Shown here: one piece after another, positions 47,723 to 57,807 of the stretch | Position numbering within the stretch: position 1 is the stretch's first letter | Layout: each line of letters begins with the position of its first letter | Assembly: GCA_021773195.1 (NCBI GenBank) | Contig: JAJFKN010000008.1 | Coordinates: 115,853 to 179,852, forward strand | Length of the DNA: 64,000 nucleotides | Direction: 5' to 3' | Source of the DNA: Gammaproteobacteria bacterium | GTDB lineage: Bacteria; Pseudomonadota; Gammaproteobacteria; JAKBBU01 | Notes under the pieces: generated by a model | Told to the model about the DNA's origin: nothing | What the model saw: the letters and a program-made list of their open reading frames with translations, nothing else | The model's database searches: none | Program-made: the position numbers and the translations under genes

Positions 47723-48065
47723 AATGGATAGCGATGCGGTTATTTATTTTCATCACGACGATAAAACCTATGCCATCCCCTGTAAAATTGCCCGTAAATA
47801 TCTTGTGGAACCCCAAGAGGAAGAACGCGATACGGTATCGGTGGAAGAAGTATTTGCGGAAATGGATACACGTTTTACTAAGGCGGGCGCGTTGTTGCAG
47901 GGCGTGCGTGCCCGAGAAGACTTGACGCAACGGGAATTTGCTAAAGCCATTCATGTCAGTCAGTCTAATTTATCTAACATGGAAAATGGTCGTCGTCCTA
48001 TTGGCAAAACCATCGCTAAACGCATTTCGGCAGCATTTAATGTAGATTACCGCTATTTTCTCTAG
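47688..48065 (+). CDS. Xre-family antitoxin
   Basis: A 125-residue DNA-binding antitoxin. The C-terminal half (about residues 68-125) is a helix-turn-helix of the Xre type: REDLTQREFAKAIHVSQSNL, then SNMENGRRPIGKTIAKRISA. The N-terminal half (YFHHDDKTYAIPCKIARKYL) would bind the toxin. The reading frame is open further upstream, but ATG 47688 with GGAGGT five bases before it is the clear start. It ends with CTAG, sharing four bases with the convergent metalloprotease gene. Confidence 0.85.
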   Translation: MSVPMKKPPMAEMDSDAVIYFHHDDKTYAIPCKIARKYLVEPQEEERDTVSVEEVFAEMDTRFTKAGALLQGVRAREDLTQREFAKAIHVSQSNLSNMENGRRPIGKTIAKRISAAFNVDYRYFL

Positions 48066-49594
48066 GACTTCTTCTTTTCCAACTTTTCTAGGCGTTCCAG
48101 TTGGGATTTGATCATGAGCTTGGTGCTTTCATTAGTATCGGATTGTTCTAAGGCCACTTTGTAAGATTGGATCGCACGTTTATTTTCACCCATCATCATT
48201 AAAATTTTAGCTCGAGTGGCGTAGGCATTTGCTTTATTGCCGGCGTCACTTTGTGCTTGGGCTAATAAGGCCAGAAGTTGTAGATCATCGGGCCGATCAA
48301 TTTGTTCCTGTCGCAGTATGCGGCTGGCTTCCTTGGGATTTTTTGCCAAGGTTAATGTATAGGCGTATTGCAGTACAAGCGGGCGATAATCAGGATAGAG
48401 TGCGTAGAGGGGCTTTAAAATCGCTAGCGCTTGTTTGTATTCTCCTGCATTGCGTTCAATGGCTGCTAAACCCATTTGATAAATGGGTTGGTCAGGGTAC
48501 GCTTTTACTAAGGGTATCATTTGATCCTTAGCTTCGGTGAATTGGCGGGCCTTCATTAAAGACAAAGCGTAACCGTAATGGTAATAAGGATTGCGTGGGT
48601 ATTTTTTCAAAATCCGTTGGTAATGGTCCGTGAGTTTTTTGGAGTTACTCACCATATCCACTTGGGTGCGCTGTTTGGCTAAATGATATTCTGTACTGCT
48701 CTTGTAATGCTTTTTTGGGTAGTGCGCTGCAAAGTTTTGCGCGTCGGCAATTCGGCTTTCCGTCAAAGGGTGATCCGTGGCCCAGACAGGAGGGGTTGGA
48801 CTGTAACGCGTTTGATTGTAAAGTACTTGAAACATGCCGGCCATGGCATAGGGGTCCAAACCGGCATTCGCTAAAATCTGCATGCCCACTTGATCGGCGT
48901 CACGCTCATTTTCACGACTGAAGTTTAATTTATGGGAAATATTGCCTGCCGTAGCCGCACCAATAGCGCCTGCACCTAAATCACCACCACCCACAGCACC
49001 GATGGCAATACCAGCTAACATAGCGGCAATGGTGGCATAAGTCATGCGTTTTGACATGGCCATGCCTTCGGCCACATTGTGATTGACTACGTGGCCAATT
49101 TCATGGGACATAACAGCGGCCAATTGGCCTTCTGTTTGTGAATCGGTAATTAAACCTGTATTAACCGCGATATTACCGTCAGGTCCTGCAAAAGCATTAA
49201 TGGTGTTGCTTTTTACCACGAAGAAATAAAATTGTTGATTGGGGAAGTCGGCGCCCGAAACCAAGCGTGCCCCTAGGTTTTGAATGTAATCATTGACGAT
49301 GGGATCTTGCAGCAAAGGCAAGCTCTTACGCACATGAATCATAAATTGTTTACCCAACTCCGCTTCTTCGGCAGGGCTAAGGTTGGAAGCGCTGGGATTA
49401 CCCAAATCTGGTAAACCAGAAGTTTGAATGCCATTACTGTTGATGAAAGCAGGGGGTGCCTTGGGGGTGAATTTAGGAGGGGTTAATATGAGTGAAGGCA
49501 CAGGATCCGTCGACCAGCTCAAAACGGGAATAGCCAGCAGAGCTGCACTCAATAGGCAGGATAGCGATCTTTTTAAAAAGGCCTTTAATTTCAT
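48062..49594 (-). CDS. bepA: M48 metalloprotease with TPR repeats (BepA-like)
   Basis: A periplasmic zinc protease of about 510 residues, close to BepA/YfgC, which maintains outer membrane protein assembly. The export signal is KLKAFLKRSLSCLLSAALLA. The zinc site is HEIGH (residues 164-168) in AAVMSHEIGHVVNHN, with the third ligand in ENERDADQVG. TPR-like repeats fill the C-terminal 200 residues (YHYGYALSLMKARQFTEAKD, PIYQMGLAAIERNAGEYKQA). ATG 49594 is preferred over a TTG two codons earlier. It overlaps the antitoxin gene end by four bases. Confidence 0.88.
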   Translation of the reverse strand: MKLKAFLKRSLSCLLSAALLAIPVLSWSTDPVPSLILTPPKFTPKAPPAFINSNGIQTSGLPDLGNPSASNLSPAEEAELGKQFMIHVRKSLPLLQDPIVNDYIQNLGARLVSGADFPNQQFYFFVVKSNTINAFAGPDGNIAVNTGLITDSQTEGQLAAVMSHEIGHVVNHNVAEGMAMSKRMTYATIAAMLAGIAIGAVGGGDLGAGAIGAATAGNISHKLNFSRENERDADQVGMQILANAGLDPYAMAGMFQVLYNQTRYSPTPPVWATDHPLTESRIADAQNFAAHYPKKHYKSSTEYHLAKQRTQVDMVSNSKKLTDHYQRILKKYPRNPYYHYGYALSLMKARQFTEAKDQMIPLVKAYPDQPIYQMGLAAIERNAGEYKQALAILKPLYALYPDYRPLVLQYAYTLTLAKNPKEASRILRQEQIDRPDDLQLLALLAQAQSDAGNKANAYATRAKILMMMGENKRAIQSYKVALEQSDTNESTKLMIKSQLERLEKLEKKKS

Positions 49595-49774
49595 AAACAA
49601 ATGTCAATTGGGTGTTGAGGATCCACAAATAGCATGAACCTAATGGTGAAGATTATAACACATAGATGGCCTATATAAGTGATGACAAGCAGGCTGGTCA
49701 CGATATATACTATCTGCAGTGTTGTGGTTTTTTCAGAAAATCCCTTTAGCAAGCTTAATAGGTTTTGTAGCGAT

Positions 49775-50824
49775 ATGTCGGATATAGAGTATTTAAAACA
49801 AGCGTTGGAATTAGCAAAAAAAGCTCGTGGTGATACGGCACCGAATCCTGCTGTGGGCGCTGTCCTGGTGGAAGAAGGTCAAATTATTGGAGAAGGATTT
49901 CATCGCGCTTGGGGTGAATCCCATGCTGAAGTTCTGGCCCTACAAGAATTAACACATTGTGAAAATGCTACATTGTATGTCACCTTAGAACCTTGTTGTC
50001 ACCAAGGGCGTACGCCGCCCTGTTGCGATTTGATTATTCAAAAGGGCATTAAAAAAGTTGTGTGTGGTTTTCACGACCCTAACCCAAAGATGGCGGGGCA
50101 GGGTATCGCAAAATTACGCGCAGCTGGCATTGACTGTGAGTTGCAAACAATCCCTGAAATAAAGGATTTTTATCGCCCTTATGCACATTGGTGGCAAACA
50201 GGTCGGCCTTTTGTTACGGCAAAATTAGCCATGACCCTAGATGGCAAAATCGCAGGTAAAAATGGCGAGCGCAAAAACATTACGGGCTCCGGCATGCAAC
50301 AATTTACTCATGAGCAACGAAAACTATGTCACGGCATTTTAACCACAGCTCGTACGGTGATGAACGATGATCCTTTGTTGAATGTGCGTTTGCCTGGTAA
50401 AACCAAGGTAAAGCCTTTGTTTATTTTAGATAGACAATTAAGCCTTAGCCCTGATGCTAAGATTTTTCATACGGGGGCACCCATCACTATTTATCATGAT
50501 GACCTATTGACGCCGCCTCAAAGCAAAAACACCGTCACTTGGGTTCCCATGCCCTCCCATGCTGAGCATTTGGATTTGCTGAAAATTATGCAACATGTGG
50601 CTCAAGCAGGCATTCATGATTTGTGGGTGGAGGCGGGTGGTCGTTTAATACACAGTCTACATTCCGCTGGCCTGTTGAATCGTGCTATTATAGTCATCGC
50701 AGCCAAATGGTTTGGGCCCGAAGCTTTGAAGGCTTTCGATTCTGACCCTGGACTTCTCTACGGGACGCCAACCTGGAGAATTATTGAACAAGACGCTCTG
50801 TGTGAGATAAATTATGACAAATAA
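49775..50824 (+). CDS. ribD: Bifunctional riboflavin deaminase/reductase
   Basis: RibD deaminates and then reduces the pyrimidine intermediate of riboflavin synthesis. The 349-residue form has an N-terminal deaminase with zinc ligands H50 ([10 protein letters not shown]), C74 and C83 ([13 protein letters not shown]), and a C-terminal reductase ([18 protein letters not shown]). The frame is open from 49679, but the ATG at 49775 matches the family start ([20 protein letters not shown]). It overlaps ribBA by 11 bases. I saw no FMN riboswitch in the 180 bases upstream. Confidence 0.94.
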   Translation: MSDIEYLKQALELAKKARGDTAPNPAVGAVLVEEGQIIGEGFHRAWGESHAEVLALQELTHCENATLYVTLEPCCHQGRTPPCCDLIIQKGIKKVVCGFHDPNPKMAGQGIAKLRAAGIDCELQTIPEIKDFYRPYAHWWQTGRPFVTAKLAMTLDGKIAGKNGERKNITGSGMQQFTHEQRKLCHGILTTARTVMNDDPLLNVRLPGKTKVKPLFILDRQLSLSPDAKIFHTGAPITIYHDDLLTPPQSKNTVTWVPMPSHAEHLDLLKIMQHVAQAGIHDLWVEAGGRLIHSLHSAGLLNRAIIVIAAKWFGPEALKAFDSDPGLLYGTPTWRIIEQDALCEINYDK

Positions 50825-52025
50825 TCCTTTTTCTACCATTGAAACCGCCATAAAAGAAATCCAACAGGGCCGTATGGTTATTTTGGTGGATGACGAAGAT
50901 AGGGAAAATGAAGGCGATTTAGTGATGGCGGCCGAAAAAGTCACGCCAGAAGCCATTAACTTTATGGCTAAATACGGTCGTGGGCTTGTTTGCTTGCCTA
51001 TGTTGGGCAAACAAATTGATGCTTTGCAGATTCCCATGATGGCAGAAAAAAATCGATCTAAATTCAATACACCCTTTACAGTTTCCATTGAAGCTGTGGA
51101 AGGTGTTACCACGGGTATTTCCGCTCACGATCGTGCTCATACCATCAAAGTGGCTACGGATCCCCGCAGCACACCGGAAGATGTGGCCATGCCAGGGCAT
51201 ATTTTTCCATTACGCGCTCATGATGGTGGCGTATTGGTGCGTTCTGGTCACACGGAAGGTTCCGTGGATTTAGCTCGTTTAGCGGGTTGCAAACCTGCTG
51301 GCGTGTTATGTGAAATTATGAATGACGATGGCACTATGGCCCGCTTACCAGACTTAGAAATTTTTGCAAAAGAACATGGTTTGATTGTGGTAGCCATTAA
51401 AGATTTAATTGCTTACCGTATGGCGCAGGAATGTTTGGTGGATGAGGTATCCAGCTCCCGTTTGCCTATGGATCCTTACGGTGAATTCAGCATAAAAGTA
51501 TTTGAAAATAGACTTAATGGCCAGCAACATGTTTTATTAATCAAAGGTGACATATCGGAAGATACGCCTACTTTAGTGCGTGTGCATTCCGAATGTTTGA
51601 CGGGTGATGTATTTGCTTCTTCTCGTTGTGATTGCGGCGCGCAATTACATGCAGCCATGGTTAAAATTTCCCAAGAAGGTGGCGTACTGCTGTATATGCG
51701 TCAAGAAGGGCGCGGTATTGGTTTGGCGAATAAAATTAAGGCTTATGCCTTGCAAGATCAGGGTATGGATACGGTGGAAGCTAATCACAGGTTGGGTTTT
51801 AAAGCCGATCACCGTGACTATGGTATTGGTTCGCAGATTTTGCATCAAGCGGGCGTGCGCAAAATGCGTTTATTAACCAACAATCCACGAAAAATCCATG
51901 GGATCAGTGGTTATGGATTGGAAATTGTCAGTCGAGAAGCTATTGAAACAGCCCCCACGGAAGAAAATTTAATTTATTTGCAAACCAAGCGCAATAAATT
52001 GGGACATATGTTGGAAAATTGTTAA
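50814..52025 (+). CDS. ribBA: Bifunctional DHBP synthase / GTP cyclohydrolase II
   Basis: RibBA supplies both precursors of riboflavin. The N-terminal half makes dihydroxybutanone phosphate from ribulose 5-phosphate ([32 protein letters not shown]). The C-terminal half opens GTP, with zinc ligands C261, C272 and C274 ([15 protein letters not shown]) and the active segment [15 protein letters not shown]. Both halves keep their key residues, so both activities are expected. The start lies inside the end of ribD; ribH follows after ten bases. No riboflavin synthase alpha gene lies between, as it does in many bacteria. Confidence 0.96.
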   Translation: MTNNPFSTIETAIKEIQQGRMVILVDDEDRENEGDLVMAAEKVTPEAINFMAKYGRGLVCLPMLGKQIDALQIPMMAEKNRSKFNTPFTVSIEAVEGVTTGISAHDRAHTIKVATDPRSTPEDVAMPGHIFPLRAHDGGVLVRSGHTEGSVDLARLAGCKPAGVLCEIMNDDGTMARLPDLEIFAKEHGLIVVAIKDLIAYRMAQECLVDEVSSSRLPMDPYGEFSIKVFENRLNGQQHVLLIKGDISEDTPTLVRVHSECLTGDVFASSRCDCGAQLHAAMVKISQEGGVLLYMRQEGRGIGLANKIKAYALQDQGMDTVEANHRLGFKADHRDYGIGSQILHQAGVRKMRLLTNNPRKIHGISGYGLEIVSREAIETAPTEENLIYLQTKRNKLGHMLENC

Positions 52026-52035
52026 GGGATTTGGT

Positions 52036-52500
52036 ATGCGAAATATCACCGCTCAAGAAATTAAAAATCAATTTACTGTGGCATTGGTCATCAGTCGTTT
52101 CAACGAACCAGTAACGGAAGCTTTATACGCTGGTGCCGTTGAGCGTTTGACAGAATTAGGATTCACCGAACATCAAGTGACGACCCTTTGGGTGCCGGGT
52201 GCCGTGGAAATTCCTTTAGCGGCTCAGCGTTTAGCCCGTACCCGTGCTTACGAAGCGATTATCTGCTTAGGTGCTGTGGTGTATGGGGAAACAAAACATT
52301 TTGATTATGTCTGTCAGCAAGTGTCAAACGGTTGCCAACAGGTAGCTTTGGCCGAAGATATCCCGGTGATTTTTGGTGTCTTAACCACGGATAATCAAGA
52401 GCAAGCTCTGGCCCGTGTGGGTGGGCATAAAGGCCATAAAGGACGTGATGCCGTAGATGCCGCCATAGAAATGGTTTCCGTGCTTAGGCAGATAGGTTAA
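52036..52500 (+). CDS. ribH: 6,7-dimethyl-8-ribityllumazine synthase
   Basis: RibH condenses the two branches of the riboflavin pathway to lumazine. The 154 residues contain VALVISRFNEPVTEALYAGA, WVPGAVEIPLAAQRL, ICLGAVVYGETKHFDYVCQQ and the ending region FGVLTTDNQEQAL. AAGGGA lies before the ATG. The gene ends directly against tusA with no gap. nusB, a frequent neighbour, is absent. Confidence 0.96.
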   Translation: MRNITAQEIKNQFTVALVISRFNEPVTEALYAGAVERLTELGFTEHQVTTLWVPGAVEIPLAAQRLARTRAYEAIICLGAVVYGETKHFDYVCQQVSNGCQQVALAEDIPVIFGVLTTDNQEQALARVGGHKGHKGRDAVDAAIEMVSVLRQIG

Positions 52501-52722
52501 ATGGCCCATCAATTGGATGCTCGAGGGTTACGCTGCCCCATGCCTATTCTAAAGGCGAGACAAGCCTTAAAACCCTTATCTGCAGGTGAAATATTGCATG
52601 TCATCTGTACGGATCCTACGTCAGTGGATGATTTTAAAGCTTTTGCTAAGCAAACCGGCCATGAATTGCTAAAATGTAGTGAATTAAATGGTGAGTTTCA
52701 TTTTTCTTTGAAGAAAGCATGA
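52501..52722 (+). CDS. tusA: TusA-family sulfur carrier protein
   Basis: A 73-residue protein of the SirA/TusA family, carriers of persulfide sulfur used for tRNA thiolation and related pathways. The motif LDARGLRCPMPILKARQAL has the essential cysteine in CPMP. Its ATG follows the ribH stop immediately, so the two are likely cotranscribed without a functional tie. Other Tus genes are not in the window. Confidence 0.92.
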   Translation: MAHQLDARGLRCPMPILKARQALKPLSAGEILHVICTDPTSVDDFKAFAKQTGHELLKCSELNGEFHFSLKKA

Positions 52723-52774
52723 AATTTTCTCCCTGGTGAGGGGGCTCGTTGTATTTTGAAAAGGATTTATACCC

Positions 52775-53293
52775 ATGGGATTAGTTCGCTTTATTCTTGC
52801 AGATGTTACTATTTGGACACCAATCTTAGCTATTATTCTGGCTTTAATTTCCATTTATCGAAATGGCGGTTTTGTAGATAAAGCCTTAGTATTTGATCGA
52901 CTCTTTGCTTATATTTTATTATTGCCTTTAGGCATCCACGGTCTGTGGGTGGGCTCCATGCATGTATTCTTCCCCGATGTTGCCTCGGCTTATATCGGCT
53001 GGGAACCCAGCCCCTTCGAATACGAAGTGGGTATGGCGAATATCAGCCTAGGTGTGTTAGGCATTATAGCTTATCGGGCTTGCTTGGGCTTTCGTACTGC
53101 CACGGTGATTGGTGCCTCTGTATTTTTAGTGGGTGATGCTATCGGTCATATTATTGAGTTGGTGACGCTACATAATTTCGCACCAGGTAATGCAGGTATT
53201 GCGCTTTACAATGATATTATCTTACCCATTGTATTGATTACCTTATTAATTCTTTGCTCTAAATGGCAACGCAACAAAACCCTCCAAGGGTAA
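52775..53293 (+). CDS. Small membrane protein, likely DUF6790 family
   Basis: A 172-residue protein with four hydrophobic helices (about 12-26, 42-62, 90-108 and 142-165). The segments PLGIHGLWVGSMHVFFPDVA and WEPSPFEYEVGMANISLGVL are distinctive of a family I recall as DUF6790; I could not verify that. Function unknown. AAAGGA precedes the ATG. It sits between tusA and the AI-2E family gene, 28 bases before the latter. Confidence 0.7.
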   Translation: MGLVRFILADVTIWTPILAIILALISIYRNGGFVDKALVFDRLFAYILLLPLGIHGLWVGSMHVFFPDVASAYIGWEPSPFEYEVGMANISLGVLGIIAYRACLGFRTATVIGASVFLVGDAIGHIIELVTLHNFAPGNAGIALYNDIILPIVLITLLILCSKWQRNKTLQG

Positions 53294-53321
53294 ATCTAGT
53301 ATTTTAAAATAAGGAAAGGCT

Positions 53322-54383
53322 ATGTGGCGCATTATCAAAGAATGGTTTAACCGGTATTTTTCCGAGCCGGAAGCCGTTATTTTGTTATTCACCTTGCTCT
53401 TTGGTTTGGTTATTCTAATGACCTTAGGCGGCATGCTGGTGCCTGTAATTGCTTCCATAGTGCTTGCTTATTTATTGGATTGGCCCGTATCAGGGCTGCA
53501 AAAATTAAAATGCCCTCGCTTGTTGGCGGTGTTGTTAATTTTTTGTTTGTTTTTAGCTTTGTTCATATTCGCTATTTTTTGGCTGGTGCCTTTGCTGACG
53601 CAGCAGGTGGTTAACCTCTTTACGGAACTGCCTACGATGTTAGGCCATGGCCAACGAATATTGATGCAGTTGCCAGAACGTTATCCCGATTATATTTCTG
53701 CCGAGCAAGTTCAACATTATATGGGGCTTTTAAAAACCGACATAGCGCGTCATGGGCAAACGATTTTATCGGTTTCTCTATCTCGTATTCCTAATCTCAT
53801 TCTTATCGTTGTCTATTTAGTCTTAGTGCCCTTCTTGATATTTTTCTTTTTGAAAGATAAACAACGAATCATGCAGTGGCTTGATAAAAGCTTGCCTATT
53901 CGTCGTGCGTTGATGGTGACTGTAGCACAAGAAAGCCACGGACAAATTGGGAATTACGTGCGGGGTAAAGTCATTGAGATTATTATCATTGGTTTGATTT
54001 CTTATGGCGCCTTTGGTTTCCTTGGGCTGCAATACGCTGCATTATTGGCGGCCTTGGTGGGTTTTTCGGTTTTAATTCCCTATGTTGGCGTGGCGGTTGT
54101 GACAATCCCCGTGTTACTGATTGCCTTTTTGCAATGGGGTTGGGATTCTACCTTCATTTATCTCACGATTACTTATGCTGTCATTATGATTTTTGATGGC
54201 AACATTCTAGCGCCCTTATTATTGTCCGAAGTAGTGAACATCCATCCCATCGTTATTATTGTCGCCATTTTAATTTTTGGTGGGCTCTGGGGATTTTGGG
54301 GTGTATTTTTTGCTATTCCTTTGGCAACGGTAATCAAAGCACTTTTTAATGCATGGCCAAGAAGTAAAGATGCAATAGAATAG
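53322..54383 (+). CDS. AI-2E family transporter (PerM-like)
   Basis: A 353-residue membrane protein of the AI-2E exporter/PerM family with about eight hydrophobic helices. Family traits include the N-terminal LGGMLVPVIASIVLAYLLDW, a periplasmic-type middle domain (residues about 95-150), VVYLVLVPFLIFFFLKDKQR, and the C-terminal IHPIVIIVAILIFGGLWG. Substrates are poorly known; some members extrude Na+/H+ or a signalling molecule. AAGGAAAGG precedes the ATG. It is convergent with gcvR, nine bases away. Confidence 0.85.
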   Translation: MWRIIKEWFNRYFSEPEAVILLFTLLFGLVILMTLGGMLVPVIASIVLAYLLDWPVSGLQKLKCPRLLAVLLIFCLFLALFIFAIFWLVPLLTQQVVNLFTELPTMLGHGQRILMQLPERYPDYISAEQVQHYMGLLKTDIARHGQTILSVSLSRIPNLILIVVYLVLVPFLIFFFLKDKQRIMQWLDKSLPIRRALMVTVAQESHGQIGNYVRGKVIEIIIIGLISYGAFGFLGLQYAALLAALVGFSVLIPYVGVAVVTIPVLLIAFLQWGWDSTFIYLTITYAVIMIFDGNILAPLLLSEVVNIHPIVIIVAILIFGGLWGFWGVFFAIPLATVIKALFNAWPRSKDAIE

Positions 54384-54392
54384 GGGCTGTGG

Positions 54393-54950
54393 CTATTGCC
54401 GTTCTGGTTCGATGATGGCATCTAAATTTAATTCATCGCAATATTCGATGAAGTCATCACGTAAGTCTGGGAGCGGTGCATCTACGGGAATATTGACGGA
54501 CATGGCTAATTGCAACATTTGGGTGTTGCTGCGTGACCCTGTGTAGGTTTCCACATCAATGCCGAATACAGATATCTTTTGTTCATAGAAGAAATTTGTC
54601 AAATCGAAGACTATGCCGGGTCTATCGGCAGCCACAATTTGTACTAAATAGGGCATTTGTTGGCGTTCTTTACGGGCTATTTCAGTACGCTGAAAATTGA
54701 TTTGAATGCCCAATTTCCGTCCAAATGAAGGCAGTTGGGCCTCTAATTTGGCAATGTTATTCCAATGGCCTGAGAGCAGCAGCATAGAGGTAGCGGCCTT
54801 GCCCATCAGGGCCATATGGCCATCGTCTACATTGCAACCAGTTTCAGAGATTAATTCACTTAACTCATTGAATAAATTAGGATTATCCTTGGCAACCGCA
54901 GTGATTACCATGTAGCTTTTGACGGGGTTAGGTTTCTTTACTTTATCCAT
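54393..54950 (-). CDS. gcvR: Glycine cleavage system regulator GcvR (two ACT domains)
   Basis: A 185-residue protein made of two ACT domains. GcvR senses glycine and restrains GcvA, which controls the glycine cleavage genes. The first domain is SYMVITAVAKDNPNLFNELS; the second starts PYLVQIVAADRPGIVFDLTN, a typical ACT signature. There is no DNA-binding domain, as expected. It is divergent from dapA as in E. coli, where gcvR also neighbours dapA, bamC and purC. gcvA is not present here. Confidence 0.86.
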   Translation of the reverse strand: MDKVKKPNPVKSYMVITAVAKDNPNLFNELSELISETGCNVDDGHMALMGKAATSMLLLSGHWNNIAKLEAQLPSFGRKLGIQINFQRTEIARKERQQMPYLVQIVAADRPGIVFDLTNFFYEQKISVFGIDVETYTGSRSNTQMLQLAMSVNIPVDAPLPDLRDDFIEYCDELNLDAIIEPERQ

Positions 54951-55051
54951 CCTTTAACCATAGCACGAGATTGGCCCTATTGACTATTGTAAAGCGACAT
55001 TCACACAAGTAACATGTGCATTTTCTGATAAGGCTTTGAGGGAGAAGGGCG

Positions 55052-55927
55052 ATGTTTCACGGTAGTATGGTGGCCTTAGTCACACCCATGAAGGAAGATG
55101 GCAGCATCGACTATGATAGCCTCCGTGCCCTGGTACAGTGGCATATAGAGGCCAAGACCGATGCTTTGGTGGTGGCTGGTACTACGGGTGAATCAGGGGC
55201 TTTGGTCCATGGCGAAAAGCTTAAAGTCATTCGTACCGTGATGGATGAGGCCAAGGGTCGAGTGCCCGTGATTGCTGGCACTGGGGCCATATCCACTCAA
55301 GCTACCATTGATATGACCCGCGACGCCATGGGAATAGGTGTGGATGCCGCACTGATCATGACACCACCCTACGTGAAGCCCACACAAGAAGGCCTTTATC
55401 AACATTATCGAGCCATTACTAAAGAGGTAGCTATCCCTATCATTGTTTACAATGTGCCTTCTCGAACTGCCTGTGATATTACACCCCAGACCATTGCTAG
55501 GCTTTGCCCTATTCCCAACATAGTGGGTGTGAAAGAAGCGTCGGGCGATCCCCAACGCAGTGCGCAAATTTTAGAAAATTGCCAAGGCCATATGGACGTG
55601 TATAGTGGTGATGACGCCATTGCCTATGACGTTATGGCATTAGGTGGCCGAGGTGTGATTTCTGTTACAGCCAATGTAGCACCTAAATTAATGCATGAAA
55701 TGTGTGCAGCCCTATTGAATGATGAAATGGAAAAAGCGCGCACTATGAATGATAAACTCATGCCCTTGCACAAAGGGCTGTTTATTGAATCCAATCCTAT
55801 CCCAACAAAATGGGCTTTGGCAGAAATGAATTTAATTCCAAGAGGAATTCGGTTACCATTAACTAACTTATCACAAGAGAACCAAGCCATTGTTAAAAGA
55901 GCCATGGAAGCTGCTGACTGTATTTGA
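55052..55927 (+). CDS. dapA: 4-hydroxy-tetrahydrodipicolinate synthase
   Basis: DapA condenses pyruvate with aspartate semialdehyde toward lysine and diaminopimelate. The 291-residue TIM barrel has the Schiff-base lysine K161 (IVGVKEASGD) and Y133 in IIVYNVPSRTACDI; GTTGESGAL carries the threonine of the active-site triad. All are at the E. coli positions. GAGG/GGAG sites lie just before the ATG. bamC starts 11 bases after its stop. Its substrate is made by Asd, encoded at 28238. Confidence 0.97.
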   Translation: MFHGSMVALVTPMKEDGSIDYDSLRALVQWHIEAKTDALVVAGTTGESGALVHGEKLKVIRTVMDEAKGRVPVIAGTGAISTQATIDMTRDAMGIGVDAALIMTPPYVKPTQEGLYQHYRAITKEVAIPIIVYNVPSRTACDITPQTIARLCPIPNIVGVKEASGDPQRSAQILENCQGHMDVYSGDDAIAYDVMALGGRGVISVTANVAPKLMHEMCAALLNDEMEKARTMNDKLMPLHKGLFIESNPIPTKWALAEMNLIPRGIRLPLTNLSQENQAIVKRAMEAADCI

Positions 55928-55937
55928 GAGAAATAAC

Positions 55938-56972
55938 ATGCAAGATAATTATAAATCTATTTTAAAAACACTATTACTGGGTGTTTTAATTATGGGCTTG
56001 AATGGTTGTGGTTGGATGCGTTCAACTTTTAGTACCAATCATCCTTCCTATTCTGAGAAACGGGAAACTGAATACCTTCAGGCCAATAGTATTGATAAGA
56101 TTAGTAAACCTTCTGGCGTAACCCTGGCTAAGGCCAATGATGACTTTAATGTACCCAATGGTAGTCAGCGCCCTTTGACTATGGTGATACCTAGCCCACC
56201 AGGCAGTAATTTAGGCCAAACCATTAGTCCCACTAATAAATCAGTCATGTTAGCGCTGGTGGATCAAAAGCCGACGCAGTATGGTTTTTACTATCGTCAT
56301 CTCTTAACGTCACACCCACGCATCCAAGTGAATCAAGATTTTGAAAATACCTGGAATGCTTTGGCCTTAGCTTTAGCCGCAGGTAACTACCATGTGGTGG
56401 GTGAAAGTTGGAATAACGGCAACATGATAGTAGAAAGTAAAGTGGCGGGTGCATCAATGCGCTACCTATTGCATGTTGACATTCATGGCGATGCATCGCA
56501 AATGAAATCGGATATTTCGGTATTGGATGAACAGTCCAAGCCTTTACAATCCACAGAAAAAGCCAATAACATTCTGACGGGTGTTTATAAACGTTTAGGC
56601 GCAGTCACTAAACTGCCTCATGATTTTACTAGTAAACCCATTACGGCATTCACCAGCAATGCTAAAGCCAATCCCATCATGATCATCAATCGCGGCATGA
56701 ATTGGAGTTGGTCCAATGTGGGGCAAGCTTTACGTGAAGCAGGCTTCCATGTGGTGAAAGTGTTCCCTGAGAAGCATGTTTATTATGTCGTTGATACGTC
56801 GAAAACCGATGGAAAACTTAAGGCTCATCTGCCTATTTATGCCGTGTTCATTCGCAGTAATGGTGCCATTTCTAAGGTCTTAGTATTGGATGAACATCAT
56901 ACTTTTGCTCCGCCAAAAACCGCCGGTCGGATTTTAGAGCGGGTCAAAGCACATTTAAAAAAGGGTAAGTAA
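55938..56972 (+). CDS. bamC: Outer membrane assembly lipoprotein BamC (NlpB)
   Basis: BamC is a lipoprotein of the BAM complex that inserts beta-barrel proteins. About 344 residues; a lipoprotein signal ([18 protein letters not shown]) puts the lipidated cysteine near residue 27. Two helix-grip domains follow in the mature part ([20 protein letters not shown] and [20 protein letters not shown]). The frame is open from 55890, but ATG 55938 with GAGAG upstream is the start. The dapA-bamC-purC order matches E. coli. Confidence 0.88.
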   Translation: MQDNYKSILKTLLLGVLIMGLNGCGWMRSTFSTNHPSYSEKRETEYLQANSIDKISKPSGVTLAKANDDFNVPNGSQRPLTMVIPSPPGSNLGQTISPTNKSVMLALVDQKPTQYGFYYRHLLTSHPRIQVNQDFENTWNALALALAAGNYHVVGESWNNGNMIVESKVAGASMRYLLHVDIHGDASQMKSDISVLDEQSKPLQSTEKANNILTGVYKRLGAVTKLPHDFTSKPITAFTSNAKANPIMIINRGMNWSWSNVGQALREAGFHVVKVFPEKHVYYVVDTSKTDGKLKAHLPIYAVFIRSNGAISKVLVLDEHHTFAPPKTAGRILERVKAHLKKGK

Positions 56973-56974
56973 TC

Positions 56975-57688
56975 ATGAAGAAAGAACTCTACAATGGTAA
57001 AGCGAAATCCTTGTTTGCTACGGAAGATCCCAAGCAATTGATTATGGAGTTTCGTGATGATACGTCAGCCTTTGATGGCGTGAAGGTGAAACAATTATCG
57101 AGAAAAGGCATGGTGAATAATTATTTTAATGCCTTCATTATGCAGAAGATCCAAAAAACTGGAGTGAAGACTCATTTTATTGAGCGCATATCGGAAACAG
57201 AATCTTTGGTGCGTCATTTGGATATGATCCCCGTAGAATGCGTAGTACGTAATATTACGGCAGGCAGTATTTGTAAGCGCCTAGGCATTGAAGAAGGTTT
57301 GACTCTAGAGCAGCCTACCTTTGAGTTTTTCTTGAAGAATGATCCTTTGCATGACCCAATGATCAATGAATATCATATTCGTTCATTTGGTTGGGCGACA
57401 GAACAAGATGTAAAAGAAATGCAAACCTTAACCTTCCAAGTCAATGATATCTTGAAGCCTCTGTTTTTAGATGCTGGCATGTTATTGGTGGATTATAAAT
57501 TAGAGTTTGGTCGTGCCGATGGTGTCATGTATTTGGGTGATGAATTTACTCCCGATGGTTGCCGTATTTGGGACAAAGAAACCCGCGAAAAGTTAGACAA
57601 AGATCGCTTCCGTAAAGATATGGGTGATGTAGTGGAATCTTATGAAGTAGCAGCCAAACGATTGGGTGTGGAAATAGAATCCAATTAG
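56975..57688 (+). CDS. purC: SAICAR synthase
   Basis: PurC joins aspartate to CAIR in purine synthesis, complementing PurF encoded at 40489. The 237 residues include [50 protein letters not shown] and [11 protein letters not shown] with [15 protein letters not shown]. All are standard for the family. Two bases separate it from bamC, with AAGGGT as ribosome site. Confidence 0.97.
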   Translation: MKKELYNGKAKSLFATEDPKQLIMEFRDDTSAFDGVKVKQLSRKGMVNNYFNAFIMQKIQKTGVKTHFIERISETESLVRHLDMIPVECVVRNITAGSICKRLGIEEGLTLEQPTFEFFLKNDPLHDPMINEYHIRSFGWATEQDVKEMQTLTFQVNDILKPLFLDAGMLLVDYKLEFGRADGVMYLGDEFTPDGCRIWDKETREKLDKDRFRKDMGDVVESYEVAAKRLGVEIESN

Positions 57689-57744
57689 TCTATACATTTT
57701 TCAATAAATCCTTTACCATCTTAACATAAGACAAATAAATTATT

Positions 57745-57766
57745 GGTTTTGCCAGGGAGGCAAACC
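57745..57766 (+). terminator. Possible terminator after purC
   Basis: GGTTTTGCC and GGCAAACC pair (one bulged T) around AGGGA, followed after CATTC by TTTT. It would end the dapA-bamC-purC transcript about 60 bases past purC. The T-run is short and offset, so the call is tentative. Confidence 0.4.
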
Positions 57767-57807
57767 CATTCTTTTCCCATGGATGATAATAATAATGGGT
57801 GAGAGTT

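Noticed and set aside
49595..49774. FMN riboswitch upstream of ribD
   Set aside because: None of the conserved RFN segments (such as AGGGCGGGGTGAAA-like and CCGGCGGT) is present.
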